Below, piece after piece: positions 1-8,744 of a stretch of DNA of 64,000 nucleotides (position 1 is its first letter; each line of letters begins with the position of its first letter). The notes below the pieces were generated by a model. That model saw only the letters and a list, made by a program, of their open reading frames with translations, was not told the DNA's origin and did not search any database. The DNA comes from an uncultured SAR86 cluster bacterium. Its GTDB lineage: Bacteria; Pseudomonadota; Gammaproteobacteria; Magnimaribacterales; TMED112. The DNA is taken from the NCBI GenBank assembly GCA_902585315.1, contig CACIDC010000004.1, positions 1-64,000 on the forward strand. The letters are read 5' to 3'. A program made the position numbers and the translations under genes.

Positions 1-102
1 AATTTTTGCTATTTCAGCTCTTGTTGGTGGATAACCATTGCTCTGTAGTGATTCTTTGATAACATCAAATACTTTGATCTGTTGTGCAGTAAGGTTTAAC
101 AT
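1..102 (-). CDS. lexA: LexA repressor, N-terminal 34 codons (runs off the window)
   Basis: The minus strand from an ATG at 102 reads MLNLTAQQIKVFDVIKES and continues with NGYPPTRAEIAKI up to the window edge. This is the winged-helix DNA-binding start of LexA; the P-P-T-R-A-E-I-A signature matches the E. coli protein closely. LexA represses SOS genes and cleaves itself when RecA is activated by single-stranded DNA. Only the first helices of the DNA-binding domain are visible, so the cleavage site and catalytic dyad cannot be checked. A consensus LexA operator lies directly upstream at 104-123, as expected for an autoregulated gene. It diverges from the nucleotidase gene at 146. Confidence 0.93.
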   Translation of the reverse strand, partial: MLNLTAQQIKVFDVIKESLQSNGYPPTRAEIAKI

Positions 103-103
103 A

Positions 104-123
104 TACTGTAATTATATACAGTA
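104..123. promoter_or_regulatory. LexA operator (SOS box) between lexA and the 5'-nucleotidase gene
   Basis: The sequence TACTGTAATTATATACAGTA has the core CTGT-N8-ACAG at 106-121 and the TA...TA flanks of the E. coli-type consensus. It ends two bases before the lexA start codon and 22 bases before the divergent nucleotidase ATG at 146, so bound LexA could shut both genes. Gammaproteobacterial LexA is known to bind this motif; control of the nucleotidase gene is an inference from position. Confidence 0.9.
111..116 (-). promoter_or_regulatory. Probable -10 element of lexA, inside the SOS box
   Basis: On the minus strand TATAAT lies within the operator, eight bases before the lexA ATG. LexA bound here would occlude the promoter. 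Transcription would begin about seven bases downstream, leaving almost no 5' leader. No convincing -35 hexamer is visible (TTGTAT at an 18-base spacing is the best candidate). Confidence 0.45.
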
Positions 124-145
124 AAATATAAAAAATACAAATATT

Positions 146-1024
146 ATGTCGATACTTAAAATAGGAATTAGTTCAAGAGCCTTGTTTGATTTAGGTGAAA
201 GCCATGAAATTTTTAAAAAAGAAGGCATTGAAGAATATTCTAATTATCAAAAAAAGAATGAGAATAAACCATTAGATAAGGGCGTAGCTTTTAATTTGGT
301 AGAAAAGCTTCTTCAAATGAACAATAAAAAAGAAAAGCTCGTTGAAGTTATTTTATTATCAAGAAATAGTTCAGATACGGGATTGAGAATATTTAATTCA
401 ATAGAAAAAAATAACTTAGATATCTCACGAGCAGTATTTTCAGGTGGTGAAAGTCCGTTTCCTTATGTTGATGCCTTAGATATCGACCTTTTTTTATCTG
501 CAGATGTTAAAGATGTAAAAATGGCTATTGAAAATAATATTGCAGCTGCGCATATCTTTACCGATAAATATAAACCTTCTGATTCTAAGCAATTACGAAT
601 TGGCTTTGATGCGGATGCAGTTATTTTCTCAGATGAATCAGAAGTCACTTACAAAAAGAAAGGGCTCAAAACTTATTTAAAAGAAGAGGGTGCATCAAAG
701 AAACCAATAAGTCCTGGCCCTTTTAATGGTTTCTTAAAAAAATTAAATCTAATTCAATCTGAATATTCAGCGGATAAATGTCCAATTAGAATTGCGCTTG
801 TAACAGCTAGAGCGGCACCAGCTCATAAGCGGGTTATTAATACGCTCAGAAAAGAAAACATAAGAATTGATGAAACTTTTTTCCTGGGTGGTCTAGCAAA
901 AGGTAAATTCCTAAAAGGATTCTCAGCCGATATATTTTTTGATGACTTAACTGAGAATTGTTTAGAGGCAACTAGTCATGTATCAACAGGTCATGTACCA
1001 TACGGGATTAATAATCCTAAATGA
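146..1024 (+). CDS. Cytosolic 5'-nucleotidase family protein (NT5C1-like)
   Basis: The 292-residue protein resembles the Pfam 5-nucleotidase family that includes vertebrate cytosolic 5'-nucleotidase 1A, a HAD-type enzyme that dephosphorylates nucleoside monophosphates. Visible marks are SRNSSDTGLR at residues 72-81, the HAD-like FDADAVIFSDESE segment starting at residue 154, and a late FFDD near residue 265. There is no signal peptide, so it should be cytoplasmic. The next gene, thrH, overlaps it by four bases. The ATG at 146 follows a short AT-rich leader beside the LexA operator, so damage-inducible expression is possible. Family assignment is good; substrate preference is unknown. Confidence 0.82.
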   Translation: MSILKIGISSRALFDLGESHEIFKKEGIEEYSNYQKKNENKPLDKGVAFNLVEKLLQMNNKKEKLVEVILLSRNSSDTGLRIFNSIEKNNLDISRAVFSGGESPFPYVDALDIDLFLSADVKDVKMAIENNIAAAHIFTDKYKPSDSKQLRIGFDADAVIFSDESEVTYKKKGLKTYLKEEGASKKPISPGPFNGFLKKLNLIQSEYSADKCPIRIALVTARAAPAHKRVINTLRKENIRIDETFFLGGLAKGKFLKGFSADIFFDDLTENCLEATSHVSTGHVPYGINNPK

Positions 1025-1611
1025 AAATTCTCTGTACTGACTTAGAAGGCACACTTGCACCAGAGATATGGCAAGAAATAGCTAATGAGTATCAAATAGA
1101 AGACTTACAACTAACTACCAGAGAAATTCCAGATTTTGAAGAATTGATGCAAAGAAGACTGGATGTATTATCAAAAAATAAAATCTCCTATAACGAATTA
1201 AAATTATTTTTAGAAACAATTCAGCCATATGATCAGGCAAGAGAATTTTTAGCGTCTTTGGCAGAGCAGTACCAAATAGTTATTGTTTCAGATACTTTTT
1301 ACGAATTAGGTCTTCCAGTCGTTAAAAAATTAGGGAACTACCCCTTGTTATGTCACAAGCTAAAAATTGTGAATGATTTTATTACTGGTTACAAAAAAAG
1401 ACAGGAAGAACCAAAGAAAAATGTTGTCAAAGCTTTTAAAGCAATGAATTTTGAATGTTTTTGTATGGGAGATTCTTATAACGACATTCAGATGATAGAG
1501 GAGTCTGATGGAGCATTTATTTTCGCTCCCGATGAGGTAAAAGCTTCCCGTCCTGATATAATTTCATTCGATAATTACAACGATTTAAAAAAATACCTAT
1601 TACATGAATAA
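1021..1611 (+). CDS. thrH: ThrH: phosphoserine phosphatase / homoserine phosphotransferase
   Basis: This 196-residue HAD-family protein matches ThrH along its length. It has the nucleophile motif DLEGT with Asp7 and the ThrH-type Glu9, TTREIPD at residues 32-38, SDTFYE at 90-95 and GDSYND at 150-155. In Pseudomonas, ThrH dephosphorylates phosphoserine and can transfer the phosphate to homoserine, linking serine and threonine synthesis. It overlaps the upstream nucleotidase by four bases and the downstream queH by eight, so the three are probably translated from one message. It may be the serine-pathway phosphatase here, since no serB is seen, although the window is too small to say. Confidence 0.9.
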   Translation: MKILCTDLEGTLAPEIWQEIANEYQIEDLQLTTREIPDFEELMQRRLDVLSKNKISYNELKLFLETIQPYDQAREFLASLAEQYQIVIVSDTFYELGLPVVKKLGNYPLLCHKLKIVNDFITGYKKRQEEPKKNVVKAFKAMNFECFCMGDSYNDIQMIEESDGAFIFAPDEVKASRPDIISFDNYNDLKKYLLHE

Positions 1612-2272
1612 TTTATCAGTTGAAAAATATGTAAGACCAAAATTAGAACTGCCTAATAATGGAAAAAATTTGTTGCTTCACAGTTGCTGTGCTCCTTGTG
1701 CTGGGGAAATAATGGAAGCTATTGTCGCTTCAGGAATTGAAACAACTATTTATTTTTATAATCCAAACATACATCCAAAAGAAGAATATGAAATAAGAAA
1801 AGATGAAAACATTAGATTTGCTGAAAAGTTAGGATTTAATTTTATTGATGCTGACTACGATAAAGATAATTGGTTTGAAAGAGTGAAAGGGCTTGAAGAT
1901 GAACCAGAAAGAGGAGAACGATGTACTGTTTGTTTTGACATGAGATTTGAAAGATCAGCTCTTTTTGCCCATGAAAATAACTATGATACCTTTGCAACGA
2001 CACTTGGAATATCAAGATGGAAAGACTTGGAGCAAATTAATGCCTCTGGTTTAAAAGCAGCAAATCGTTATAATAATTTGGATTTCTGGGATTTCAATTG
2101 GAGAAAACAAGGCGGTTCTGCACGTATGTTGGAAATTTCTAAACAAGAGAAATTTTATAAACAAGAATATTGTGGATGCGTTTACAGTTTAAGAGATACA
2201 AATAGATGGAGAAAATCGCAAGGAAGAGAAATCATAAAAAGGGGAATAAATTTTTACGAAATTAAATCATGA
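1604..2272 (+). CDS. queH: QueH, epoxyqueuosine reductase (DUF208 type)
   Basis: QueH performs the last step of queuosine synthesis, reducing epoxyqueuosine to queuosine in the wobble position of GUN-decoding tRNAs. The 222-residue protein shows the family's metal-binding cysteines: HSCCAPC (Cys28, Cys29, Cys32), CTVC (Cys107, Cys110) and YCGCVYS (Cys190, Cys192), plus TLGISRWKD near residues 133-141. Many gammaproteobacteria use the unrelated cobalamin-dependent QueG for this step; QueH avoids the B12 requirement, which suits an organism with small nutrient needs (inference). It overlaps thrH by eight bases and prpC by four. Confidence 0.9.
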   Translation: MNNLSVEKYVRPKLELPNNGKNLLLHSCCAPCAGEIMEAIVASGIETTIYFYNPNIHPKEEYEIRKDENIRFAEKLGFNFIDADYDKDNWFERVKGLEDEPERGERCTVCFDMRFERSALFAHENNYDTFATTLGISRWKDLEQINASGLKAANRYNNLDFWDFNWRKQGGSARMLEISKQEKFYKQEYCGCVYSLRDTNRWRKSQGREIIKRGINFYEIKS

Positions 2273-3384
2273 AAAAATTACAAGGCGCCGGTTTAAGAGG
2301 ACAATCTGCAGGTCAAACCTCTCTGTCAACTGTGGAACAGGAAGGTAGTCTTAGATATCTTGGTTATAGCATTGAAGATCTTGCTAAAAATGCAAGTTTT
2401 GAAGAGGTTGCCTATCTGCTTTTACTCGGACATTTACCAAAAAAACAAGAATTAGAGGAATTTGAAAATGAGTTGGCCAGTCTTCGTGAAATGCCTGATT
2501 CTCTAGTGACCGTGCTTGAATCAATCCCTGCAGAAGCACACCCTATGGAAGTAGTCAGAACAATTATTTCTTACATGGGTGTGATTGAGTCAGAGAGGTC
2601 ATTCGATGAACAACTAGACGTTACGAAAAGGTTACTTGGGGTGACAACTACTGCCATTGTTTATTGGTATAAGTTTTCTCATGAAGGAATAAGAATAGAG
2701 CAAACTTCACATGAAGTTTCTGTTGCTGCGCATTTTCTTAAATTATTAAGGCAAGAGGAAATAAATGATCTCCATAAAAGGACATTAGATGTTTCATTAA
2801 CTTTGTACGCTGAACATGAATTTAATGCATCTACATTTACTGGAAGGGTATGTGCGTCAACATTGTCTGATTTACATTCCTGTTTAACAGCTGCCGTTGG
2901 GAGTTTAAGAGGACCATTGCATGGTGGAGCTAATGAAGAAGCTATGAAAATGCTTGAAGAAATAGATTCTCTAGAGAATGTTAAAGAATTTATTGACCAT
3001 AAACTTGAAAAGAAAGAAAAAGTAATGGGTTTTGGTCATGCTGTATACTCCGTCAAAGATCCTCGAAGCGACATCATTAAAGAATATTCAGCAAAATTAA
3101 GTGAAGGCCATAAAGATAAGCTACTACATGATGCTGCGGTCGTTATGGAAGCTTATTTGAAGGAGAAAAAAGGGCTATTTCCTAATACCGATTTCTTTCA
3201 TGCACCAGCGTACCACTATTTAGGCATACCAACAAAGTTGTTCACACCACTTTTTGCTATTGCAAGAATCATAGGATGGTCAGCACATGCTTATGAACAA
3301 AGAGACAATAATAGAATAATTAGACCTAGTGCAGATTACATTGGCCCAGAGGATAGAAATTGGGTTGATATTGAATCTAGATAA
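2269..3384 (+). CDS. prpC: 2-methylcitrate synthase (citrate synthase family)
   Basis: This 371-residue type-II citrate synthase condenses propionyl-CoA with oxaloacetate. The opening AGLRGQSAG and the next gene, prpD, favour methylcitrate synthase over housekeeping citrate synthase. The catalytic triad is present: His218 in [11 protein letters not shown], His257 in FGHAVY, and Asp308 in NTDFFHAP. The C-terminal arginine segment [12 protein letters not shown] binds the acid substrate. It overlaps queH by four bases and shares one base with prpD (TAATG). It could also act on acetyl-CoA, as many PrpC enzymes do. Confidence 0.87.
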   Translation: MKKLQGAGLRGQSAGQTSLSTVEQEGSLRYLGYSIEDLAKNASFEEVAYLLLLGHLPKKQELEEFENELASLREMPDSLVTVLESIPAEAHPMEVVRTIISYMGVIESERSFDEQLDVTKRLLGVTTTAIVYWYKFSHEGIRIEQTSHEVSVAAHFLKLLRQEEINDLHKRTLDVSLTLYAEHEFNASTFTGRVCASTLSDLHSCLTAAVGSLRGPLHGGANEEAMKMLEEIDSLENVKEFIDHKLEKKEKVMGFGHAVYSVKDPRSDIIKEYSAKLSEGHKDKLLHDAAVVMEAYLKEKKGLFPNTDFFHAPAYHYLGIPTKLFTPLFAIARIIGWSAHAYEQRDNNRIIRPSADYIGPEDRNWVDIESR

Positions 3385-4772
3385 TGTCTGACTTTGATCC
3401 AATCATCAAAAAAATATCTGACTACGTCCAGAATTACCAAGCAAACGAAGAATCTCTTCAAGAAGCAAAAACATGTTTTTTTGATAGCATTGCATGCGCA
3501 TTCATGGCTTTAGAGCATGATCAAGTGAAAAAATTCATTGATATTGACTATATTAAAAATTCTCAAGGTTCTGTGAGAGTTGTTGGCACTGATTTAAAGA
3601 CTAATGTCTTGGATGCAACTTTTTTAAATGGTGCATTAATAAGGTGGTTAGATTTCAACGATACATGGCTAGCTAAGGAATGGGGCCATCCATCCGATAA
3701 TTTATCAATAATTCTAGCTTTAGTAGATTATTTAAAAAATCATAGAAATACTTCTTTAGATTTCAAAGAGGTTCTTAATTGCATGGTCATGGCCCATGAA
3801 ATTCAAGGAGCTTTGGCTATAGAAAACAGTCTCAACAAAGAGGGCCTGGATCATGTAGCTTTAGTAAAAATAGCCTCTGCTTCAGTTGGAGCAAAAATGT
3901 TGGGACATAACAATCATGAAATTAAAGCAGCTATTAGTAATGCATTTATTGATGGGCAGAGTTTGCGTACATACCGTCATTATCCAAATACCGGAGCTAG
4001 GAAAAGTTGGGCTGCTGGAGATGCATCAGCTAAAGCACTTAAGCAGGTCTTTATTTCTGAAGTTAGTGATGAAAGTTATCCAACTGCCTTGTCAGCGAAA
4101 AACTGGGGCTTTAATGATGTTTTAATGGGCAAAAATCCACTTAGACTTGAACGAGACTTAGGTTCTTATGTTATGGATAACATTTTATATAAAGTATCTT
4201 TTCCAGCTGAATTCCATGCGCAAACTGCTGCAGAAGCGGCAATATCTTTATCATCAGAAGTTAAAGGAAAAATTCATGACATAAAAGAAATTAAGATATT
4301 CACACAAGAACCAGGCGTGAGAATCATCTCAAAAAAAGGTCCTTTGAATAATTTTGCTGATAGGGATCACTGCATTGAGTATATAGTTGCATGGTGTTTG
4401 TTAAATGGAAATTTAAATTCAAAATCCTATTCAGATAGTTCTGCTAGTGATGAAAATATCGATAAGCTCAGAAAACTTACAATTACTCTAGAAAATCAGG
4501 CTTATACCGCTAGTTATTATGATTTAGGCGAAAGGGCGATACCAAACAAGGTCATTATCTCTATGAAAACAGGTGAGGTGTTTGAGAAGGAAGTTTTATA
4601 TCCTTTGGGACATAAGAAGAGAAGAGCAGAATCTTTACCATTTTTGAAAGACAAGTTTGAAAAAAGTATAGAGAAAGCTGATATCAGAGCGGATGCGCTA
4701 ATGAAATTTTATGATGAAAAAAATCTAGATTCTATTAATATATACGGTCTATTAAATTGCATTTATAAATAA
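3384..4772 (+). CDS. prpD: 2-methylcitrate dehydratase (MmgE/PrpD family)
   Basis: PrpD dehydrates 2-methylcitrate to 2-methyl-cis-aconitate. The 462-residue protein has the family's all-helical N-terminal domain with FDSIACAFMAL near residue 32, FNDTWLAKEWGHPSDN near 91, and the PNTGARKSWAAGDA segment near 200. Its start codon shares one base with the prpC stop, and aroC follows after one base. No prpB (methylisocitrate lyase) or prpF is nearby. AcnB, encoded at 10194-12773, could rehydrate the product, as it does in E. coli. Confidence 0.87.
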   Translation: MSDFDPIIKKISDYVQNYQANEESLQEAKTCFFDSIACAFMALEHDQVKKFIDIDYIKNSQGSVRVVGTDLKTNVLDATFLNGALIRWLDFNDTWLAKEWGHPSDNLSIILALVDYLKNHRNTSLDFKEVLNCMVMAHEIQGALAIENSLNKEGLDHVALVKIASASVGAKMLGHNNHEIKAAISNAFIDGQSLRTYRHYPNTGARKSWAAGDASAKALKQVFISEVSDESYPTALSAKNWGFNDVLMGKNPLRLERDLGSYVMDNILYKVSFPAEFHAQTAAEAAISLSSEVKGKIHDIKEIKIFTQEPGVRIISKKGPLNNFADRDHCIEYIVAWCLLNGNLNSKSYSDSSASDENIDKLRKLTITLENQAYTASYYDLGERAIPNKVIISMKTGEVFEKEVLYPLGHKKRRAESLPFLKDKFEKSIEKADIRADALMKFYDEKNLDSINIYGLLNCIYK

Positions 4773-4773
4773 T

Positions 4774-5847
4774 ATGTCAGGTAATACGTTTGGGACAATT
4801 TTTAAACTTACAACTTTTGGCGAAAGTCATGGCACAGCCCTAGGTGCTGTTGTTGATGGGTGTCCACCAAATATCGAATTAGATGAAAGCATTATTCAGC
4901 AAGATCTTGACAGAAGAAAGCCAGGTCAATCTAAATTTGTTACTCAAAGAAAAGAAGGTGATAAGGTAGAGATTCTTTCTGGTGTATTTGAAGGTGTGAC
5001 AACAGGAACACCTATTGGTTTAATTATTAGAAACGAAGATCAAAAATCAAAAGATTATGCAAATCTTAAAGATAAATTCAGGCCAGGCCATGCAGATATT
5101 ACTTACCAAGAAAAATACGGAATACGAGATTATCGTGGTGGTGGAAGAGCTAGTGCACGTGAGACTGCAATGAGGGTAGCGGGCGGCGCAATAGCAAAAA
5201 AAGTCTTATCTAGTTTGGGTGTCAAAATTAGAGGAGGTGTTGTTCAGGTTGGTGAAATAAAAGCCAAAGAAATCAATTTTGAGACAAAGAATGAGTTCAA
5301 TTTTTTGGATGGAGCAAAAACAGAAGAATTAAAAGAATTTTTTGCAAAATTAAATAAAGAACAAGATTCAATTGGAGCAAAAATATTAATAAATATCTCA
5401 GGTATGCCATCTGGTATTGGTTCTCCGGTTTTTTCTAAATTAGATGCTGAATTAGCGAAGGCAATGATGAGTGTAAACGCTGTTAAAGCTGTTGAAATTG
5501 GCACAGGTTGTGACGTGGTAACCATGAGAGGTTCTGAAAATAGAGATAAAATTAATAAATCTGGTTTCGAATCAAATAATTCAGGAGGAATTTTGGGTGG
5601 TATTTCTAATGGTGATGAAATAAATGTATTTGTATCGTTAAAGCCAACATCAAGCATATCCCAAAAAACTAAGACGCTCGACATCAATAATGATGAGGTG
5701 GAACTCCAAGTGAAAGGTAGGCATGATCCTTGTGTTGGTCTTAGGGCAACACCGATACTAGAAGCAATGGCAATGATGTGTATGCTTGATCAAATTCTTA
5801 TAGATAGAGGGCAATGTTTTAATGTTCAAAGAGATTTCAAAGATTAA
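4774..5847 (+). CDS. aroC: Chorismate synthase
   Basis: AroC converts 5-enolpyruvylshikimate-3-phosphate to chorismate, the branch point for aromatic amino acids, folate and quinones, using reduced FMN. The 357-residue protein has the three family signatures: GESHGTALGAVVDGCPP near residue 17, the GIRDYRGGGRASARETA segment near 120, and RHDPCVGLRATPILEAMA near 315. Length is normal for the enzyme (about 360). The next gene starts inside its last 26 bases, an arrangement that suggests translational coupling. Confidence 0.96.
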   Translation: MSGNTFGTIFKLTTFGESHGTALGAVVDGCPPNIELDESIIQQDLDRRKPGQSKFVTQRKEGDKVEILSGVFEGVTTGTPIGLIIRNEDQKSKDYANLKDKFRPGHADITYQEKYGIRDYRGGGRASARETAMRVAGGAIAKKVLSSLGVKIRGGVVQVGEIKAKEINFETKNEFNFLDGAKTEELKEFFAKLNKEQDSIGAKILINISGMPSGIGSPVFSKLDAELAKAMMSVNAVKAVEIGTGCDVVTMRGSENRDKINKSGFESNNSGGILGGISNGDEINVFVSLKPTSSISQKTKTLDINNDEVELQVKGRHDPCVGLRATPILEAMAMMCMLDQILIDRGQCFNVQRDFKD

Positions 5848-6211
5848 TTTTTCTGAATTTGAAAACATTATCAAAAACCCATCTCAATTTTTACAAGAAT
5901 ATAATATAAGTCTTTCAAATAACGAGATATATTTTATTGTTTCATTAATACTGCTATTTATAGTTGGAGTATTCTTCGAATTATTTAAATCAAAAAAAGA
6001 AATTCTTGACAGCTATCTGCCCGATATTGACTATAAATCCAATGAAATTGCATCCAACATTAATATCCAGAAAATTGACTTAGCAAATGCCTATATAAGT
6101 ATGGGAAAAAAAACTAAAGCAAAAGACATTATAGAAAGACTAGAAAAAAATCAATTATCAAAAAGCGAGAAAAAAGAAATTAATAAACTAAAAAAATTAT
6201 TAAATGAATAG
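5822..6211 (+). CDS. Small FimV-like membrane protein (reduced FimV C-terminal domain)
   Basis: This 129-residue protein has one membrane segment at about residues 37-54 and a charged C-terminal half. The stretch KIDLANAYISMGKKTKAKDI resembles the TPR-like C-terminal domain of FimV. Position supports the call: in many gammaproteobacteria fimV lies directly before truA, in the order fimV-truA-trpF-accD-folC-dedD-cvpA-purF. Full FimV is usually 600-1000 residues with a periplasmic LysM domain; here LysM and the long linker are absent. FimV normally anchors polar machinery and pili, so a remnant this small may keep only a cytoplasmic docking role. Sequence similarity is short, so the call leans on synteny. 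Confidence 0.6.
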   Translation: MFKEISKINFSEFENIIKNPSQFLQEYNISLSNNEIYFIVSLILLFIVGVFFELFKSKKEILDSYLPDIDYKSNEIASNINIQKIDLANAYISMGKKTKAKDIIERLEKNQLSKSEKKEINKLKKLLNE

Positions 6212-6986
6212 ATTTTTCGTACAGCTAGAATATGACGGCACCAAATATCATGGCTTTCAAAAACAGCCAAAAACCACTAAGACAATTCAGCATCATCTCG
6301 ACAAAGCCTTAGCTAAGGTTGCTAATCACAAAATTTCGACCGTATGCTGCGGGAGAACTGATGCAGGGGTTCATGCTTTAAATCAATTTATACATTTTGA
6401 TACCAGTTCATTAAGAAAAATAGATTCTTGGATAAAGGGCGTTAATGTGAACCTGCCAGATGATATTGTTGTAAAGAATTTCTATAAAGTAGATAAAAAT
6501 TATCATGCTAGATTCGATGCAACTTCCAGGGAGTATCTTTATGTAATTAAAAATGCAAATATTCCACCGGCAATAGGCTTTAATAACTGTTTATGGATCA
6601 AACAAACTTTAAATATCCAAAAAATGAACAAAGCTGCACAATATCTATTGGGTGAAAAAGATTTTTCAGCATTTAGGGCTTCAGGGTGCCAATCTAAATC
6701 TCCAGTTAGGGAGATTGTGAAGACAAAATTTGTTAGCAAGGGAGAGTACCTATATTTCTTCATTAAAGGAAATGCTTTTATGCTTAATATGGTCAGAATA
6801 ATTATGGGCACTTTGCTGGATGTTGGAACAAATAAAATTAACGTTACAGATTTTAAGAAAATTATTAAGCAAAAAAACCGAAAGAAAGCAGGAAAAACTA
6901 TTTCTCCAAAAGGATTGTATTTTCTTGGACCAGAGTATAATGAGCTAAATTATACAAAAGAGGCAATTTTAGATGAACTGGATTAA
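6204..6986 (+). CDS. truA: tRNA pseudouridine(38-40) synthase TruA
   Basis: TruA isomerises uridines 38-40 in the tRNA anticodon arm. The 260-residue protein opens with the family pattern YDGTKYHGFQKQP and has the catalytic aspartate Asp53 in GRTDAGVHA. Later conserved parts are YHARFDATSREYLYVI near residues 99-114 and the FMLNMVRIIMGTL segment near 192-204. It overlaps the FimV-like gene by eight bases and accD by fourteen. The usual trpF gene between truA and accD is missing. Confidence 0.96.
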   Translation: MNRFFVQLEYDGTKYHGFQKQPKTTKTIQHHLDKALAKVANHKISTVCCGRTDAGVHALNQFIHFDTSSLRKIDSWIKGVNVNLPDDIVVKNFYKVDKNYHARFDATSREYLYVIKNANIPPAIGFNNCLWIKQTLNIQKMNKAAQYLLGEKDFSAFRASGCQSKSPVREIVKTKFVSKGEYLYFFIKGNAFMLNMVRIIMGTLLDVGTNKINVTDFKKIIKQKNRKKAGKTISPKGLYFLGPEYNELNYTKEAILDELD

Positions 6987-7833
6987 AGACTTTATTCCAA
7001 CAATAAAGAGAAATATTTCTCAGACATTTGGTGAAGAAAAAGATAGTAAAATACCGGAAGGGTTGTGGAGATCTTGTGATTCATGTGGCTCTATTCTTTA
7101 TATTCCAGAACTTAAAAAGAATTCTTATGTCTGCTCAAAATGCTCTCATCATTTTAAAATAAATGTAAAAGAGAGAATCGAAGTCACATTTGATGAGGGA
7201 AGTTATAAAGATCTTAATAAAACCGAAGCTTTCAAAGACTATTTAAAATTTAAAGATACCAAAAAATATAAGGATAGATTTCAAGATGCGCAAAACAAAA
7301 CTGAATGTGATGAGGCGCTTTCAATAGGTGTTGGAACGATCAAAGGCAAAAAAGTTGTAAGTGCAATGTTTGAATTTGATTTTCTTGGTGGTTCTATGGG
7401 TGCTATTGTTGGAAAAAGGTTTACAGCAGCAGTTGACTATGCAGTTGAAAATAGTCATCCATTAATAGTTTTTTCGACTAGTGGTGGAGCCAGAATGCAA
7501 GAATCAATGATCTCTCTTTTCCAAATGGGCAAAACAGCAGCAGCAGTAAAAAAATTGAAAAATGAAAACTTGCCTTATATTTCAGTACTTGTTGATCCTT
7601 GTTATGGTGGAGTTACTGCAAGCTTAGCTATGTTAGGTGATCTTATAATAGCTGAACCAAAAGCTAGAATTGGATTTTCTGGTAAAAGAGTCATACAAGA
7701 TACTGTAAAAGAAGACTTACCAAAGGATTTTCAAACTGCGGAGACTCAGTTAGAGAATGGTTTTGTAGATAAAATTATTGATAGAAAAAATTTCAGAGAG
7801 TTTGTAGATAAAATTCTTACTATGCTGCAGTAA
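6973..7833 (+). CDS. accD: Acetyl-CoA carboxylase carboxyltransferase subunit beta
   Basis: AccD forms the carboxyltransferase with AccA and transfers carboxyl from biotin to acetyl-CoA, giving malonyl-CoA for fatty acid synthesis. The N-terminal zinc ribbon is intact (Cys35, Cys38, Cys54, Cys57). The crotonase-fold body has FSTSGGARMQE and VDPCYGGVTASLAMLGD followed by AEPKARIGFSGKRV. At 286 residues it is slightly shorter than the E. coli protein (304). It overlaps truA by fourteen bases. The folC gene that commonly follows accD is absent. Confidence 0.96.
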   Translation: MNWIKDFIPTIKRNISQTFGEEKDSKIPEGLWRSCDSCGSILYIPELKKNSYVCSKCSHHFKINVKERIEVTFDEGSYKDLNKTEAFKDYLKFKDTKKYKDRFQDAQNKTECDEALSIGVGTIKGKKVVSAMFEFDFLGGSMGAIVGKRFTAAVDYAVENSHPLIVFSTSGGARMQESMISLFQMGKTAAAVKKLKNENLPYISVLVDPCYGGVTASLAMLGDLIIAEPKARIGFSGKRVIQDTVKEDLPKDFQTAETQLENGFVDKIIDRKNFREFVDKILTMLQ

Positions 7834-8292
7834 ATGAGAGAATTAATTAAATATCTACTTGGAATTGTTATCATCCTAACAATTATTTATACGATTTTTA
7901 TTAGTTATAACGTTTTTGTTTTTATAAATTCGGATGAATCTAAAATTACCATCGAAGATTACTCTGAAAGCATGATTATAGATAGTCAAAAACGTGAGGC
8001 TCTGGAGGAGCTATTTAATTCAGAAAATCTTAAAAATTCGTCAAATTATATTAATCTGAATTATGATGGGACGCCGGTTTCATGGGTTTTAAGGGTTGAA
8101 AAAGCACTTCTGGGAATATCTTACGATGAACTTGAAGATGAATTGCTTCGGAATAGTTTTATATCATTTGATGATGGCGATTTTATTCTAATTGGCCCTT
8201 ATATCGACAGATCTCAACTACTTTTAGCACAAGATTATTTAAATGATAAATTCGGCAAAGATTTAGGTGCAATAGAAAAATGGCAAATTTAA
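7834..8292 (+). CDS. Small membrane protein with a probable SPOR-like domain (DedD position)
   Basis: The 152-residue protein has one N-terminal membrane helix (about residues 7-30). Its C-terminal part contains SWVLRVEKALLG and later DGDFILIGPYIDRSQLLLAQ, which fits the beta-alpha-beta pattern and the xxVGPF-type turn of SPOR domains that bind denuded septal peptidoglycan. The gene sits exactly where dedD, a SPOR-domain division protein, is found in related genomes, between accD/folC and cvpA. It starts one base after accD ends and overlaps cvpA by thirteen bases. Similarity is weak, so DedD orthology rests mainly on position and topology. Confidence 0.5.
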   Translation: MRELIKYLLGIVIILTIIYTIFISYNVFVFINSDESKITIEDYSESMIIDSQKREALEELFNSENLKNSSNYINLNYDGTPVSWVLRVEKALLGISYDELEDELLRNSFISFDDGDFILIGPYIDRSQLLLAQDYLNDKFGKDLGAIEKWQI

Positions 8293-8744
8293 ATTTCAGT
8301 ATTCTGGATTTATTGCTTTTTACTGGCTTAATTCTATTATTTTTTAGAGTGAGGAAAAACGGTTTTCTTAAAGAGCTAGTCTTTATTTCTATTCTTTTTA
8401 CATATTGTTATCTGACCTTAAATAACTTAAAAACTGTTTACGATTATTTTGATGATGAAGGTTTTGATTATGCGCAATCAATCTATAATGTTTTTTTAGG
8501 TCTTTTTGCTTGTGCAGGCTTACCATTTGTTAACTTTTTCACTGGGCTCTATATCCCAAAGCTTAAAGGAGTTATAAACATTGCCTTAGGCTGTATTATT
8601 GCAATAGTACGATTTTTGTTATTAATTTTCTTTATTCTGCAACTTTTCCCGACTTTTACTGATGCAACTTTGGTTAAAAATTCATTTGTTGTTAATATCA
8701 TACTTTCTTATTTTGAAAATATTTTTATTTACCTATTAAGCTGA
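8280..8744 (+). CDS. cvpA: CvpA family membrane protein
   Basis: This 154-residue protein has four predicted membrane helices. RVRKNGFLKEL, right after the first helix, resembles the conserved basic stretch of CvpA. In E. coli CvpA was found through colicin V production and is cotranscribed with purF; later work links it to envelope stress resistance. Here too it directly precedes purF, sharing one base with its start codon. Synteny gives most of the confidence. Confidence 0.8.
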   Translation: MANLNFSILDLLLFTGLILLFFRVRKNGFLKELVFISILFTYCYLTLNNLKTVYDYFDDEGFDYAQSIYNVFLGLFACAGLPFVNFFTGLYIPKLKGVINIALGCIIAIVRFLLLIFFILQLFPTFTDATLVKNSFVVNIILSYFENIFIYLLS

